A DNA stretch of 64,000 nucleotides from Trichocoleus desertorum NBK24 (GCF_030409055.1 NZ_CP116619.1:3201628-3265627), one strand, 5' to 3'; numbered from the stretch's first letter, positions 18,433 to 29,131 are shown. The notes: generated from the sequence alone by a model not told the origin. Program-made: numbers and translations.

Positions 18433-20716
18433 GCCGATCGTCAAAGACTTGGTGCTGGTGGGTGGAGGTCATAGCCATGCGATCGCCTTACGCATGTTGG
18501 GTATGCAGTCTCTTTCTGGGGTGCGGATTACGCTTCTGACAGAAGCCTCAGACACTCCCTACTCCGGGATGCTGCCTGGACATATTGCAGGCTTTTACAG
18601 CCATGATGAATGCCACATCGACTTGCGACCGCTAGCGCAGTTTGCTCAAGCGCAACTGTATCTCGATCGCGTGGTGGGCTTGGACTTACAAAGCAAGCGA
18701 GTGATTTGTGCCCATCGTCCGCCTGTGGCTTTTGATGTCGTTTCTATTGATATTGGCAGCACCCCAACGGTTCCGGATATTGCTAGGGCTGTGGAGTCGA
18801 GCATTCCGGTTAAGCCAATTCGTCGCTTTCTGGCACATTGGGATCAGTTGATTGAACAGGTAGCAGAAAATCCTGAGAAACCAATTTGCATCGGAATTAT
18901 CGGAGGTGGTGCGGGTGGCGTGGAACTGTCGCTAGCAGTCCAGCGGCATTTGCACAAGGTTTTGAGGCGATCGCAGCAACCCCCAGAAAATCTAACCCTA
19001 CATCTATTTCAGCGTGGAACCGTTTTGATGCCAGGGTATAGCCGCTGGGTGGGCGATCGCTTCCACAAAATCCTGACTCAGCGAGGCATTCATCTCCACC
19101 TCGGAGAAACAGTCACGGAAGTCCAGGCGCATCAAGTTAAGTGTGAATCGGGGTTGACAGTGGCTTGTGATCAGACGTTTTGGGTCACGCAGGCTGCGGC
19201 ACCAAACTGGGTAAAAGCCTCTGACTTAGCCACCGATGCTCAAGGTTTTATTGGAGTGGATGAAAATCTGCGATCGCTCTCCCATCCCTTTGTGTTTGCC
19301 GCTGGGGACATCGCCACCATTAAAAATCATCCCCGACCCAAAGCAGGAGTGTTTGCAGTGCGTCAAGGCAAGCCATTGTTTGAGAATTTGCGCCGCACCT
19401 TGCTGGATCAGCCGCTCAAACCCTACATTCCCCAGAAGCGTTACCTCAGCTTAATCGGCACCAGCGAAGACCTCGACTCCAATCACCACAATCACGCGAT
19501 CGCCTCATGGGGATCGTTGGGGCACGAGGCTCCTTGGTTGTGGCAACTCAAAGACGCGATCGATCGGCGGTTTATGGAGCGCTTCAGTCAACTGCCAGAA
19601 ATGACGCACCAGCCAGCGACAGGTGTAGCAGACCCATTAGTGCCAGAACCTAACAGTAAAATCCAAAATCTCATGCGGTGTGGTGGTTGTGGAGCCAAGG
19701 TTGGTAGCAGCGTTTTAGAGCGAGTCCTACAGCGGATTCAGCAAGAATATCCCCAGCCCAGCGATCGCGCCGATATTCTTATTGGGTTAGATGCCCCGGA
19801 TGACGCAGCCGTCTTGCAAATACCTGCTGATCGCGTTTTGGTACAAACCATCGATTACTTTCGTTCCTTAGTCAACGACCCGTTTGTGTTTGGTCAAATC
19901 AGCGCCAACCATTGTCTCAGCGATATTTTTGCGATGGGAGCCATGCCTCAAAGTGCTTTAGCGATCGCGACGGTTCCCTATGCTTTAGAAGCCAAGGTAG
20001 AGGAGACGCTCTATCAATTGCTAGCGGGTGCTTTAAAGGTTTTACATCAGGCAGGCGCAGCTTTAATTGGAGGGCACACCACAGAAGGCGCAGAACTGGC
20101 GTTTGGCTTGTCTTGCAATGGTTTGGCAGAGCGCGATCGCCTTTTGCGAAAAACGGGAATGCAACCGGGACAAGTTCTGATTTTGACCAAAGCGTTGGGG
20201 ACGGGAGCCTTGTTTGCAGCAGATATGCAGCGTCAATCGAAAGGTCGTTGGATTGATGCCGCCGTCGAGTCAATGTTGCAGTCGAATCAAGCGGCGGCTG
20301 AGTGTCTGATGCAGCATCAAGCTAGTGCTTGTACAGATATCACGGGGTTCGGACTGTTAGGACATTTAACTGAGATGACCCAAGCTTCTCAAGTCGCGGT
20401 GGAACTAAAGCTGTCGGCGATCCCCCTGTTGGCAGGAGCCAGAGCAGTTGTGGAGCAGGGCATTGTGAGTTCTCTGCAACCCCAGAACCTACGGGCTGCG
20501 TTAAAAGTCCAAAATTGGTCTAAAGTTAGCGATCGCCCAGAAGCCGCTTTGTTATTTGATCCCCAAACTTCTGGGGGACTGCTTGCCACTGTGCCAGCAG
20601 AACAAGCTAGCGATTGTGTTAGCGCTCTCCAATCATTGGGTTATTGGCAAAGTCGGGCGATCGGTGGCGTTCTTCCCTCCACTTCATCCCCTGAGCCCAT
20701 TACGATCGAACTGTAG
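18407..20716 (+). CDS. selD: FAD oxidoreductase-SelD fusion (selenide, water dikinase)
   Basis: This is a 769-residue two-part protein. Residues 10-400 resemble an NDH-2/pyridine nucleotide-disulphide oxidoreductase, with an N-terminal dinucleotide fold ([17 protein letters not shown]), a second one ([16 protein letters not shown]) and FAAGDIA. Residues 420-765 are SelD, which makes selenophosphate from selenide and ATP. The catalytic Cys428 and Lys431 are present in CGGCGAK, and [18 protein letters not shown] and [14 protein letters not shown] follow. The oxidoreductase may supply reduced selenium to SelD; this is inference. mnmH starts 25 bp downstream, so the unit makes 2-selenouridine in tRNA. 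Confidence 0.92.
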   Translation: MLMMNPASEPIVKDLVLVGGGHSHAIALRMLGMQSLSGVRITLLTEASDTPYSGMLPGHIAGFYSHDECHIDLRPLAQFAQAQLYLDRVVGLDLQSKRVICAHRPPVAFDVVSIDIGSTPTVPDIARAVESSIPVKPIRRFLAHWDQLIEQVAENPEKPICIGIIGGGAGGVELSLAVQRHLHKVLRRSQQPPENLTLHLFQRGTVLMPGYSRWVGDRFHKILTQRGIHLHLGETVTEVQAHQVKCESGLTVACDQTFWVTQAAAPNWVKASDLATDAQGFIGVDENLRSLSHPFVFAAGDIATIKNHPRPKAGVFAVRQGKPLFENLRRTLLDQPLKPYIPQKRYLSLIGTSEDLDSNHHNHAIASWGSLGHEAPWLWQLKDAIDRRFMERFSQLPEMTHQPATGVADPLVPEPNSKIQNLMRCGGCGAKVGSSVLERVLQRIQQEYPQPSDRADILIGLDAPDDAAVLQIPADRVLVQTIDYFRSLVNDPFVFGQISANHCLSDIFAMGAMPQSALAIATVPYALEAKVEETLYQLLAGALKVLHQAGAALIGGHTTEGAELAFGLSCNGLAERDRLLRKTGMQPGQVLILTKALGTGALFAADMQRQSKGRWIDAAVESMLQSNQAAAECLMQHQASACTDITGFGLLGHLTEMTQASQVAVELKLSAIPLLAGARAVVEQGIVSSLQPQNLRAALKVQNWSKVSDRPEAALLFDPQTSGGLLATVPAEQASDCVSALQSLGYWQSRAIGGVLPSTSSPEPITIEL

Positions 20717-20741
20717 GGTTGCTTGCTGTTTGGTTTGATTC

Positions 20742-21800
20742 ATGCCCCAAATCGTTGATGTTGCTGAGTTTTTGCATTGCCCTGGCCTGATTCTGGATGT
20801 TCGCAGCCCAGGAGAATTTTTTCAGGGGCACATTCCGGGTGCGCAGAGTTTTCCGCTGTTTAGTAATGACGAACGGGCTGAGGTGGGTACGTGCTACAAA
20901 CGGCAGGGACAAGAAACAGCGATTGAATTAGGACTGGCGATCGTCGGTCCCAAACTCGCTAGTTTTGTGACTCAAGCCAAAGTCCTAGCCCCTGATCGTC
21001 GGGTGCGATTGCACTGCTGGCGAGGCGGGATGCGGAGCAACAGCATGGCTTGGCTCCTGGAAACGGCAGGATTTCAAGTCACTCTGCTGCGTGGTGGCTA
21101 TAAAGTTTTTCGTCATTGGGTGCGCTCTACCTTGGCTACTCCAAAAACTTTGGCAATTTTGGGAGGGATGACAGGCACTGGCAAGACAGAAATCTTAGCG
21201 GCCCTGGCAGAACAGGGAGAGCAAGTTCTGGACTTAGAAAACTTAGCGAACCACCGGGGCAGTAGCTACGGCAGTTTGGGGTTACCCGCTCAACCCACGA
21301 CGGAGCAATTTGAGAACCACATTGCTTTGATCTGGAGCCAATTTAATCACCAACGGCCTGTGTGGATTGAGGCAGAAAGTCGGCGGATTGGGCTGTGTCG
21401 GATTCCAGACGAGATCTTTCAGCAAATGCTCCAAGCCCCTGTGTTGCAAATTCTGCGATCGCGTCCTGAGCGAATCGAGATTTTGCGTCAGGTCTATGGT
21501 TCGGTCAACCCAGAACAACTCATAGAAGCTACGGAACGTTTACGAAAAAAGCTAGGTGGCTTGCGGACTCAACAAGCCATCGAAGCGATTCATCAAGGTG
21601 ATTCGACTACTGCAATTGATCTAGTTTTGGACTATTACGACAAAACCTATACCCATGATTTGCAACGGCGAGGTGTCCCGATTCACTCAATCGACGTTGC
21701 CAATGCTTCACCAACTGCTAGCGCTACGTTATTAATGGAAAAATCTCAGGATTGGCTAATAACTTCTCAACCAACGTCTATCAGTGTTACTGCCACTTAA
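20742..21800 (+). CDS. mnmH: tRNA 2-selenouridine synthase
   Basis: MnmH (SelU/YbbB) replaces sulphur in wobble 2-thiouridine of tRNA with selenium, using selenophosphate. This 352-residue protein has an N-terminal rhodanese domain with the active Cys92 in LHCWRGGMRSN. A C-terminal P-loop domain starts GGMTGTGKTEIL (about residue 140) and continues LDLENLANHRGSSYG, the family signature. It lies 25 bp after selD, forming a two-gene selenium unit. A low-complexity Thr/Ser tail ends the protein. Confidence 0.93.
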   Translation: MPQIVDVAEFLHCPGLILDVRSPGEFFQGHIPGAQSFPLFSNDERAEVGTCYKRQGQETAIELGLAIVGPKLASFVTQAKVLAPDRRVRLHCWRGGMRSNSMAWLLETAGFQVTLLRGGYKVFRHWVRSTLATPKTLAILGGMTGTGKTEILAALAEQGEQVLDLENLANHRGSSYGSLGLPAQPTTEQFENHIALIWSQFNHQRPVWIEAESRRIGLCRIPDEIFQQMLQAPVLQILRSRPERIEILRQVYGSVNPEQLIEATERLRKKLGGLRTQQAIEAIHQGDSTTAIDLVLDYYDKTYTHDLQRRGVPIHSIDVANASPTASATLLMEKSQDWLITSQPTSISVTAT

Positions 21801-21895
21801 TGACATCAGACGTTAAAGTTTACAATCTACCTCCCGAGTTGCGCTTCTCTCTTTCTTATTGATTTAGCTATAGTGATTTGGCTATATAGGGTGTT

Positions 21896-22846
21896 ATGGA
21901 AAAGCCTTCTAATCTGTTGGTTAAATTTAGCCAGCGCTTGTTTAAAGATGAAATTTACCAAGAGAAGTTTATCGATGCGTTAGTAAATCCCAAACCTTTC
22001 AATCCAGCAATTTTGTGGTGCCAAGCACAACCTGAAATATCACCGTTTAAATTAGCACCACCGACGCTTTGGCAGCCAAAATTCATTGAACGATTGGTCT
22101 TAGATGAGAAACCAGGCAAGCATCCTCTCCATGATGCTGGAAATTTCTATTGCCTAGATTTTTCTTCAATTTTTGCTGCTTCTACTTTATTGACTATCGA
22201 GAAACCTGTTGATCTAATTTTGGATATGTGTGCCTCACCGGGAGGCAAAAGTGTCTTTGCTTGGACTGCCCTACAACCTCGATTGCTGATTAGTAATGAG
22301 GTGATTGGTAAGCGTAAGGGAGCTTTAATTTCTAATCTAAAACGCTGCCATATTAGCCCTGCGATCGCCCTTGGTTTAGATTCGCAAGTGCTGGCTGAGC
22401 TAATTTCTAATACTGCTCAAGTAGTCTTGGTAGATGCTCCTTGTACAGGTCAATCTTTACTGGCAAAAGGAAGTAAAGCTCCAGGTTGCTTCCATCCGAT
22501 TTTGATTAATAAAAATGCCAATCGCCAAAAGCGAATTCTGGCAAATTCAGCAAAGCTGGTCGCTCCTCAAGGCTATTTAGCTTATATGACTTGTGCCTAC
22601 TCACCGGAGGAAAATGAGCAGGTGAGCGAGTGGTTTTTAACTAAATTCCCTCAGTTTCAAGCTTTGGTCGTCCCCCATTTGGTTGCGGCTCAATCCCACT
22701 TGACAGACATTCCCTGCTATCGCATGTGGCCCCATTCAGGCTTAGGGGCAGGAGCCTTTACCATTCTGTTCAAGAACATGGAAGAAGGCACAAGGAGTGA
22801 GCTTCCTACCGAATTTTTGGAGCGTCCTGACTTTATTTATCTTTAG
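21896..22846 (+). CDS. RsmB/NSUN-type RNA (cytosine-5) methyltransferase
   Basis: This 316-residue SAM-dependent methyltransferase is of the NOP2/Sun family and acts on cytosines in rRNA or tRNA. Motif I is LDMCASPGGKS. Motif IV has the PC Cys in VDAPCTGQS, and motif VI has the catalytic TC Cys in YMTCAYSPEENE. It lacks the NusB-like N-terminus of RsmB. The base composition is noticeably richer in A/T than in the neighbouring selD and mnmH, which hints at separate acquisition. The target RNA cannot be inferred. Confidence 0.85.
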   Translation: MEKPSNLLVKFSQRLFKDEIYQEKFIDALVNPKPFNPAILWCQAQPEISPFKLAPPTLWQPKFIERLVLDEKPGKHPLHDAGNFYCLDFSSIFAASTLLTIEKPVDLILDMCASPGGKSVFAWTALQPRLLISNEVIGKRKGALISNLKRCHISPAIALGLDSQVLAELISNTAQVVLVDAPCTGQSLLAKGSKAPGCFHPILINKNANRQKRILANSAKLVAPQGYLAYMTCAYSPEENEQVSEWFLTKFPQFQALVVPHLVAAQSHLTDIPCYRMWPHSGLGAGAFTILFKNMEEGTRSELPTEFLERPDFIYL

Positions 22847-22910
22847 CCACTCGCTGAGGCAATCCCAAAGGGCTGCCCCTTAGTTTCCCCCTCAGCTTGA
22901 CAACCAGTAA

Positions 22911-25658
22911 TTAGCTAACTATGGCTGCTAACTGAGCTAGCCAATCGCTGGTATCTACCAGTAGAACGGGGCCGAGTTGGAGTAGTTGCTGTAGGCCATT
23001 TAAGTTAATAGGGGTTGCAGAATTCTTGAGATGGAACTGGGATTTATCTCCGTTCTGCCCCTGAGCCTGTCGCTGTAGTAAATCGACACAGACAGGCAAA
23101 AGGTGACTTTGCAAAAATGAGAAATAAAGCTCTTGAGCCCGGTCGATTGAGAGGGCCAGTTTCAGTTGCTTCCCAGTTGTTAGCAAGCGTTGTAGTTGCT
23201 TCATCTCATCTGCGATCGCTTCTGGCCTGAAGTTGTGCAACAGGTTCCAAAGCGATCGCAAGATTAAGCGCTCCAGAATTTCTTTGCCTGCGGTCAGGTT
23301 CAAGTGGCAGTGCAAATGGTTTGCTTCAGTCGCGATCGCTTCTAGCTCGGCGATGTGACTGAGGCAAGGGGGGGGTGCAGTTGTGGGATCGCTCATTTCC
23401 TGTTCTAGAGCTTGCAAAGACGCGATCGCTCGGTTCGTCAAGGCAATCTCTGCGGCCACCTGCAATTCTTGCGGCACGTGCAATTCATCTCGATGGAAGG
23501 CCATCAGCACGCCGTAATTATCTCGGTAAACCTGCGTGTAAAGCTGATCGAGACGGAGCAGAGTTTCTTGGGTCAACAACTGCATAATCCGGTGGCGTTC
23601 TTCCGCAAACAGGTTCTGTAAGTTGTAAGACTGATCCCCAAAAATTCGATTCATCGCCGAAATAGTCTGGGCAGCGCTGGCCTGTTTCAAAGCAGCAAAC
23701 AAACTGTCTTTGAGCCGACTGTAATCCCGCCGTCCCGAAAAGTTTTGAATGCAGCAGTGGAAGTCCCATCCGCCTAAATGCAGCACTGCAAAGGTGAGGT
23801 GAGTGCTTTCCCAGGTAATTTCAGAAACGAGTTGCACCTGTCCGACGGCCAAAGTTAGCGATCCCATGCGCTGCAATTGGTAGTCGAGTTGATGAGCGGT
23901 GTAGCAGTAAATTCGGTGCTCTGAGGGATAAGTAGTAAATAGAGAACTAATGGCATAGTGGGCTGCCACCTGCTCTAGGGTAATTTGCGCGGTGGTTACC
24001 AAATGGCGGTACACCCCAGAGCCATGCCGGAAATACTCAATATTGCTAGGCGCTGTGCCTAAGCGCTTGATAAATCCCTTCTCAAGCTGCACACCTGCAA
24101 CATCCCCTGCTAGCTCTAGTGCCCGTGCCGCATAGCGAAGAATTTGCACTCCTTCTGGCCGCGACAACTCTTCAAAAAACCAGCCGCAACTGGTGTACAT
24201 CAAGAGAGCGTGACGCTGCATCTCCAGTAACCGTAGGGCATCTACTTGGTCGGCGGCGGTTAGTTTGCGGGTGCGATGGCGGATCATGAAGCGCTCAATA
24301 TTGCTGGCACTGCGATCGCGCATCACATGAATGTATTCATCTCTGGCTTGCCAGGGATCACGGAAAAACTTTTTGCCGCTGTCCTCGTAGACCTTAATTA
24401 ACTGATCCCGCAGCCAATCCAAGGCATCGCGTAAAGGTCGTCGCCATTTTTGGTGCCAAACTCCACCTTCACCCCCACAGCCGCAGTCTTCCTGCCAGCG
24501 ATCGACGCCGTGGGCACAACTCCAAGCGGTCACAGGCTTGAGTTCTACTTCCCAGCTTGGGGGATGAATGCTGAGGTAGTGGGCAAAGTTAGTAACAGTC
24601 CAACCGCGATTGGCGAATTCTTTCAGGAAGGCGTAAGCCAGGGTTTTCTCTGTGCCGCCTTTGTGGTGACCAAAGGTTTCGCCATCGGTCGCAACTGAAA
24701 GCACTTGAGCGGGCCGTTGATCCCCACGTACGGCTTGACCAATCCGTCCCACAAAATGGCTGGAGTTGTAGAGGACATCACTGAAGCCCATATCCCGTGA
24801 AATGGGGCCGTCGTAAAAGAAGATGTCGATGTAATCGTAATTAGGATTGCCCCCCGGCAAGAAACATCGATAAGGACGGGTGGGATCGATCTGGCCGCCT
24901 CCCACTTCATGCCATTGCGGGTGCGGTTGATGCTCACGGGGGAAGGGTCGGCAACGCTCTGCTTGGGAAGGAGCCAGCACAATGAAGCGAATTCCTTCGG
25001 CAATCAAAGCCTCAACAGTCGGGTAATCTACCGCTGCTTCTGCCAGCCACATCCCTTCGGGATCACGACCAAAGTGAGAACGAAAGTCTGCTTTGCCCCA
25101 CCGAATTTGGGTGTATTTGTCTCGCTCATTCGCTAAGGGCATGATGATGTGGTTGTAGACTTGAGCGATCGCATTGCCGTAACCATTCAGGCGATCGCAA
25201 CTCTTACGGTCTGCTTCCACAATCCGTTGATACACCTCCACATCATGACGCTCTATCCAGTTCATCAATGTGGGGCCAATGTTAAAGCTCAAATACTCAT
25301 AGTTATTGACGATCCCAGTTACTTCACCTTGGTCATTCAGTACTCTAGCGAAAGCGTTGGGACGGTAGCATTCATGATGAATCCGCTCATTCCAGTCGTG
25401 AAAAGGCCCCGCACTGGGTTGCCGCTCGATCGCATCTAGGTAAGGATTCTCTCTAGGTGGCTGGTAAAAATGCCCATGAACCGTTACATAGACCCCTAAG
25501 GCCGTTTGCATGGGATCAGTACTGGGATCAGTACTCGGAGGCGCTTGAGTCGTTAGCGAGGCGGAGTAGTTCTCTTCAGCCCCAGTCGAGAACTCAGCTT
25601 GAGCTATGCTCCCAGATTCCTCATGCTCTGAGGTGAAGGCATTGGAATGAGAAGTCAT
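22911..25658 (-). CDS. glycoside hydrolase family 57 protein with DUF3536
   Basis: This is a protein of about 915 residues. The N-terminal GH57 barrel (roughly residues 35-350) opens with VTVHGHFYQPPRENPYLDAIE and includes FGRDPEGMWLAEAAVDYPTVEAL and the ATDGETFGHH segment. A DUF3536 region follows, with a Cys-rich WQEDCGCGGEGGVWHQKW. GH57 members act on alpha-glucans, but the substrate of this cyanobacterial type is not established. I chose the ATG at 25658 (MTSHSNAF); a TTG at 25700 would add 14 residues. The 30-70 region is Ser/Thr-rich and probably disordered. Confidence 0.88.
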   Translation of the reverse strand: MTSHSNAFTSEHEESGSIAQAEFSTGAEENYSASLTTQAPPSTDPSTDPMQTALGVYVTVHGHFYQPPRENPYLDAIERQPSAGPFHDWNERIHHECYRPNAFARVLNDQGEVTGIVNNYEYLSFNIGPTLMNWIERHDVEVYQRIVEADRKSCDRLNGYGNAIAQVYNHIIMPLANERDKYTQIRWGKADFRSHFGRDPEGMWLAEAAVDYPTVEALIAEGIRFIVLAPSQAERCRPFPREHQPHPQWHEVGGGQIDPTRPYRCFLPGGNPNYDYIDIFFYDGPISRDMGFSDVLYNSSHFVGRIGQAVRGDQRPAQVLSVATDGETFGHHKGGTEKTLAYAFLKEFANRGWTVTNFAHYLSIHPPSWEVELKPVTAWSCAHGVDRWQEDCGCGGEGGVWHQKWRRPLRDALDWLRDQLIKVYEDSGKKFFRDPWQARDEYIHVMRDRSASNIERFMIRHRTRKLTAADQVDALRLLEMQRHALLMYTSCGWFFEELSRPEGVQILRYAARALELAGDVAGVQLEKGFIKRLGTAPSNIEYFRHGSGVYRHLVTTAQITLEQVAAHYAISSLFTTYPSEHRIYCYTAHQLDYQLQRMGSLTLAVGQVQLVSEITWESTHLTFAVLHLGGWDFHCCIQNFSGRRDYSRLKDSLFAALKQASAAQTISAMNRIFGDQSYNLQNLFAEERHRIMQLLTQETLLRLDQLYTQVYRDNYGVLMAFHRDELHVPQELQVAAEIALTNRAIASLQALEQEMSDPTTAPPPCLSHIAELEAIATEANHLHCHLNLTAGKEILERLILRSLWNLLHNFRPEAIADEMKQLQRLLTTGKQLKLALSIDRAQELYFSFLQSHLLPVCVDLLQRQAQGQNGDKSQFHLKNSATPINLNGLQQLLQLGPVLLVDTSDWLAQLAAIVS

Positions 25659-26262
25659 CTTAGGTATATCCAAATAAAGAGAATATCGAGACAGAAACAA
25701 CTCACCAAATCACGGTGATATGGCAGGAGTTAGCGATAGAAGCAAATTCTGAAAGAGGTTGAAGGAAGGTAAGCAATGTAGGTTAAATCGGCTCAGCCAG
25801 CGCTTTCTGGGAAAAGTGACGCAGAGAAAACGATAGGTAAGCTGCGATCGCATCAAGTCCGACTAAAGATTTAGATAGCACTCTATCTAAGATTAAACGA
25901 GTAAACAATCCGACTAAAAGTACAGTCTAAGGGCTGCAAAACTAACTCTTAAGAACTAGGTTTTTGGGGATCACAGGTAAAACAGCCTTACAGAGACCGA
26001 AAGATAGGAAAGTCTCGCTTGCAACATAGCTTGATTGAACCGTAAAGGCTAGGCAAACTTAAGACTCAGTTAAGGATTTGCAACAAGAGTTGCGTCTAGA
26101 ACACCAAAAGAAATGTTTTGTTACTTCATTCCTCTCCTATTAGTCCTTTCCCTAATTGGGATAGTCGGAACCTAAGAAGCGGTAGAGCATGGGGTATTCT
26201 AAACTCGGAATTTATTCATCGGCCCTAATCTGGGGCTTACTAGGGTATACAACTGAACCTGA
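25659..26262. promoter_or_regulatory. divergent intergenic region between GH57 and cax
   Basis: This is about 600 bp between divergent genes and presumably holds both promoters. I see no convincing conserved gene. One short frame (26113-26175) would encode a 20-residue hydrophobic peptide, but nothing supports it. No strong inverted repeat or riboswitch-like structure stands out. Confidence 0.3.
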
Positions 26263-27381
26263 ATGTCAATCAAAGATGTGATTTTTACTGGGCTACTAAT
26301 CTTCATTCCCATCTCGATCGCCGCTCATTTTCTAGAGTGGGGATCGCTAGTAGTGTTTATCACTGCGGGTTTGGCGATTCTACCTTTAGCCGCTTGGATG
26401 GGAACTGCGACCGAGGAAATTGCTGTTGTGGCGGGGCCTTCCTTGGGCGGGTTACTCAATGCCACCTTTGGCAATGCCACTGAACTGATTATTGCCTTAG
26501 TCGCTTTGCGGGCAGGACTGATTGAGGTTGTTAAAGCCAGCATCACGGGATCGATCATTGGCAACTTACTTCTCGTGATGGGGCTCTCTATGCTGCTAGG
26601 AGGTTTGCGTTATAAAGAGCAGGAATTTCAACCGATTGTAGCTCGCGTGAATGCCTCCTCCATGAACTTGGCTGTAATTGCACTCCTGCTACCAACCGCC
26701 GTGAATGTGACCTCAACCGGGATCAGCCCCATCACGATTCAGAAGTTATCGATCGCCGTGGCCCTGGTTTTAATCGTGGTTTATGGCCTAACCCTTCTAT
26801 TCTCCATGCGAACCCACACTTATCTCTATGATGTGGGATTGGCAGAACTAGAACCCACTGAGCTGGCAGAGGTCAATTTAGCTCCAGATAACTCAGAGCA
26901 CAAAGTAAATCTGCCTTTGTGGATTGGAGTTCTGTTAGCCGCCACCCTTCTAGTTGCCGTGGAATCAGAGCTATTAGTAGATACCTTAGAAGTTGCGACA
27001 GCCCGCCTCGGTCTAACCCCTCTCTTTACAGGAGTCATTTTGTTGCCGATTGTAGGCAATGCCGCAGAACATGCCACTGCCGTGACTGTAGCCATGAAAA
27101 ATAAAATGGATCTTTCAGTCTCAGTAGCGGTCGGTTCTAGTCTGCAAATCGCTTTGTTTGTCGCCCCAATCTTGGTCTTAGCGGGATGGTTGATGGGTCA
27201 GCCAATGGATCTAGACTTTAATCCCTTCGAGCTAGTTGCTGTTGCCGTCGCCGTTTTAATTGCCAACTCGATTAGTTCGGATGGTCGATCTAACTGGCTA
27301 GAGGGGACTTTGCTCCTAGCTGCTTACTTAGTCCTAGGCTTTGCTTTTTACTTCCACCCCGTAGTAGAGGGTTTAGTCTAG
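26263..27381 (+). CDS. cax: Ca2+/H+ antiporter (CAX family)
   Basis: This 372-residue inner-membrane exchanger expels calcium in return for protons. It has about 11 predicted transmembrane helices and the two conserved cation-binding repeats: [18 protein letters not shown] near residue 62 and [13 protein letters not shown] near residue 267. A short acidic loop ([21 protein letters not shown], about 193-213) separates the halves. The family and its ion are well recognised from the GNATE/GNAAEH motifs. Confidence 0.9.
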   Translation: MSIKDVIFTGLLIFIPISIAAHFLEWGSLVVFITAGLAILPLAAWMGTATEEIAVVAGPSLGGLLNATFGNATELIIALVALRAGLIEVVKASITGSIIGNLLLVMGLSMLLGGLRYKEQEFQPIVARVNASSMNLAVIALLLPTAVNVTSTGISPITIQKLSIAVALVLIVVYGLTLLFSMRTHTYLYDVGLAELEPTELAEVNLAPDNSEHKVNLPLWIGVLLAATLLVAVESELLVDTLEVATARLGLTPLFTGVILLPIVGNAAEHATAVTVAMKNKMDLSVSVAVGSSLQIALFVAPILVLAGWLMGQPMDLDFNPFELVAVAVAVLIANSISSDGRSNWLEGTLLLAAYLVLGFAFYFHPVVEGLV

Positions 27382-27422
27382 CTCAGGTCGAAAAAGTTAT
27401 ATTTTTCCCTTTAGCTCTGGAG

Positions 27423-27457
27423 GCAAAGACATCTGATGTCTTTGCTTCTTATTTTTT
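27423..27457 (+). terminator. intrinsic terminator of cax
   Basis: GCAAAGACATC (27423-27433) and GATGTCTTTGC (27435-27445) form a long perfect stem, followed by TTCTTATTTTTT. It lies about 40 bases after the cax stop. The rest of the gap to 27833 shows no gene I can support. Confidence 0.8.
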
Positions 27458-27833
27458 GGGATTTTTGGGGAACAATGACTGACACAGATAAGCTTCTGGG
27501 CTTAGGTATTCAGCAATCTAGTAGCTTAGTAGCCTGGTACTTTTAGCTATCTGCGACGAAGAAAAGTAAAGTATCAAATTTGACTTGTTCTTTGCAAAAA
27601 ATACACGTAAGTATTCTGAAAATGTTTTTCTAGCAAAAATTCAGTAGTGCTCTAGTAGTAGAAGCCGCAACATGAGAATCTTAAGCCTAGACAAAGCTCT
27701 CAAAGGCGATCGCTGAGTTTAAAATATTACCTTCTGTAAAGCACGCCATCCACTTCTGAGCACTGAGTTATTCAGGAGAGTGTTTTGAACCTTTGTCTCC
27801 CCTCCCTTTGACTCATCGGAGTAACATGCCCGA

Positions 27834-28970
27834 ATGACTGGTAAGCAAATTTCTCAGAAGACAGGTCTAGTAGATTCTCAGGTTTGGGTTGGTGCAGAGT
27901 TGAGGCCAGGAATGCCTCAAGCGGTTCTGGAGGCTATCAGAAGCAAAATTCTATCCGTTGGCGATCGCTCAGTGCCATCTTGGCGGCAAGCTCAACTGCG
28001 GTCTACTTTCTCGGTTTACCCAGCCTTAGTATCATCGGTTGCTTTTAGTCCAGATGGGCAGACATTGGTTTGTGGTTATTCCACTTGGGGTAGACAACCA
28101 AACTCCATCAAAATGTGGCACCTCCCAACCCAAAAACTCCTCAATGGCTGTTTCAATCAGGTTGGGTCTACGAGTGCTATTGCGATCGGTGCGATCGCGA
28201 GAAATCCTAGCACCGCTCAGAATGGGCAAAACGCCGGAGCAACCGAAACCTTTCCGGTCTTAGTGAATAGTAGTGCTGAGGACGGTGCCCTTAAGGTTTG
28301 GAATCTCGAAACTAAGACTCTGTTACATACCCTGAAAGGTCATGCTGCTGGAGTTAAAACTGTCGCGATCGCAGCTCATAGACAACTCCTCGCCAGTGGC
28401 AGCTATGACAATAGCGTTAAGCTCTGGAATCTCTCGACTGGAACCTTGCAGCAAACCTTTTTGGGTCATAAGGATACCGTCAGTGGAGTTGCTTTTGATC
28501 CCCAAGCTCATGTTTTAGCGAGCAGCAGTTACGACCAAACCATCAAGCTTTGGGCCATCCAGACGGGAGAAGTGATTCGGACGTTGGTAGGTCATACCAA
28601 GCAGGTCACTTCTCTAGCCTTTAGCCCAGATGGTGCCGTGCTAGCCAGTACTAGTGAGGATGCCACGATTCGGTTGTGGAACTTGGTGAAAGGAGAGGCA
28701 TCCCTTACTCTCTCTGGTCATGTCGGCGGTGTTTTAGCGATCGCTTTTAGCCCCGATGGTCAAACCCTAGCTAGTGGTGGTACGGATGGTAAGGTCAGAC
28801 TTTGGTGCCCCGTGACAGGCCAACTTATCCGCACTCTAGGATCTGGTTGGAGCCAGTGGCTACCCAGTCACTCAAAGTCAGTAAGTACCCTTAGCTTCAG
28901 TCCTGATGGAACCTCTTTAGCAAGTGGCCATATGGATGGAACTGTAAAGCTGTGGTGCTGCGATCGCTAA
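27834..28970 (+). CDS. WD40 repeat protein
   Basis: This is a 378-residue protein made largely of WD40 repeats (about six to seven from residue 55 on), each with a pattern like LAFSPDGAVLASTSEDATIRLWNL. It most likely folds as one beta-propeller that serves as a protein-binding scaffold. There is no kinase, NTPase or signal peptide. Residues 1-50 (MTGKQISQKTGLVDSQVW...) precede the propeller and are not recognised. Repeat 2 is irregular, with an insertion around residues 115-140. The partner is unknown. Confidence 0.85.
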   Translation: MTGKQISQKTGLVDSQVWVGAELRPGMPQAVLEAIRSKILSVGDRSVPSWRQAQLRSTFSVYPALVSSVAFSPDGQTLVCGYSTWGRQPNSIKMWHLPTQKLLNGCFNQVGSTSAIAIGAIARNPSTAQNGQNAGATETFPVLVNSSAEDGALKVWNLETKTLLHTLKGHAAGVKTVAIAAHRQLLASGSYDNSVKLWNLSTGTLQQTFLGHKDTVSGVAFDPQAHVLASSSYDQTIKLWAIQTGEVIRTLVGHTKQVTSLAFSPDGAVLASTSEDATIRLWNLVKGEASLTLSGHVGGVLAIAFSPDGQTLASGGTDGKVRLWCPVTGQLIRTLGSGWSQWLPSHSKSVSTLSFSPDGTSLASGHMDGTVKLWCCDR

Positions 28971-29006
28971 CGCACCAGTTAAAGCAGCAGTTCAAAAACT
29001 TAGCAA

Positions 29007-29061
29007 AAAGCGATCGCCCATTGTCCTCATCAAGTAGAAGTAGGTGATAGGCGATCGCTTT
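29007..29061. terminator. HIP1-based hairpin between convergent WD40 and sucrose synthase genes
   Basis: AAAGCGATCGCC (29007-29018) and GGCGATCGCTTT (29050-29061) form a 12-bp stem, with an A-rich left flank and TTT on the right. It sits between two genes that end toward each other, so it can act as a bidirectional terminator. The arms are built on HIP1 octamers. Confidence 0.55.
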
Positions 29062-29131
29062 AAGATTCAGTTAGATAGTCACTCTAAACTGAGCGCGAGT
29101 TATTTACTTATCTCTAGTTACCTAAAGTGAT

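Noticed and set aside
26113-26175. 20-residue hydrophobic open frame (MFCYFIPLLLVLS...)
   Set aside because: It is too short, matches no known small photosynthetic subunit and has only a weak A-rich stretch as ribosome site.
26190-26282. 30-residue frame overlapping the cax start
   Set aside because: There is no ribosome binding site and no similarity. Overlap with the cax start makes it a chance frame or at best a leader.
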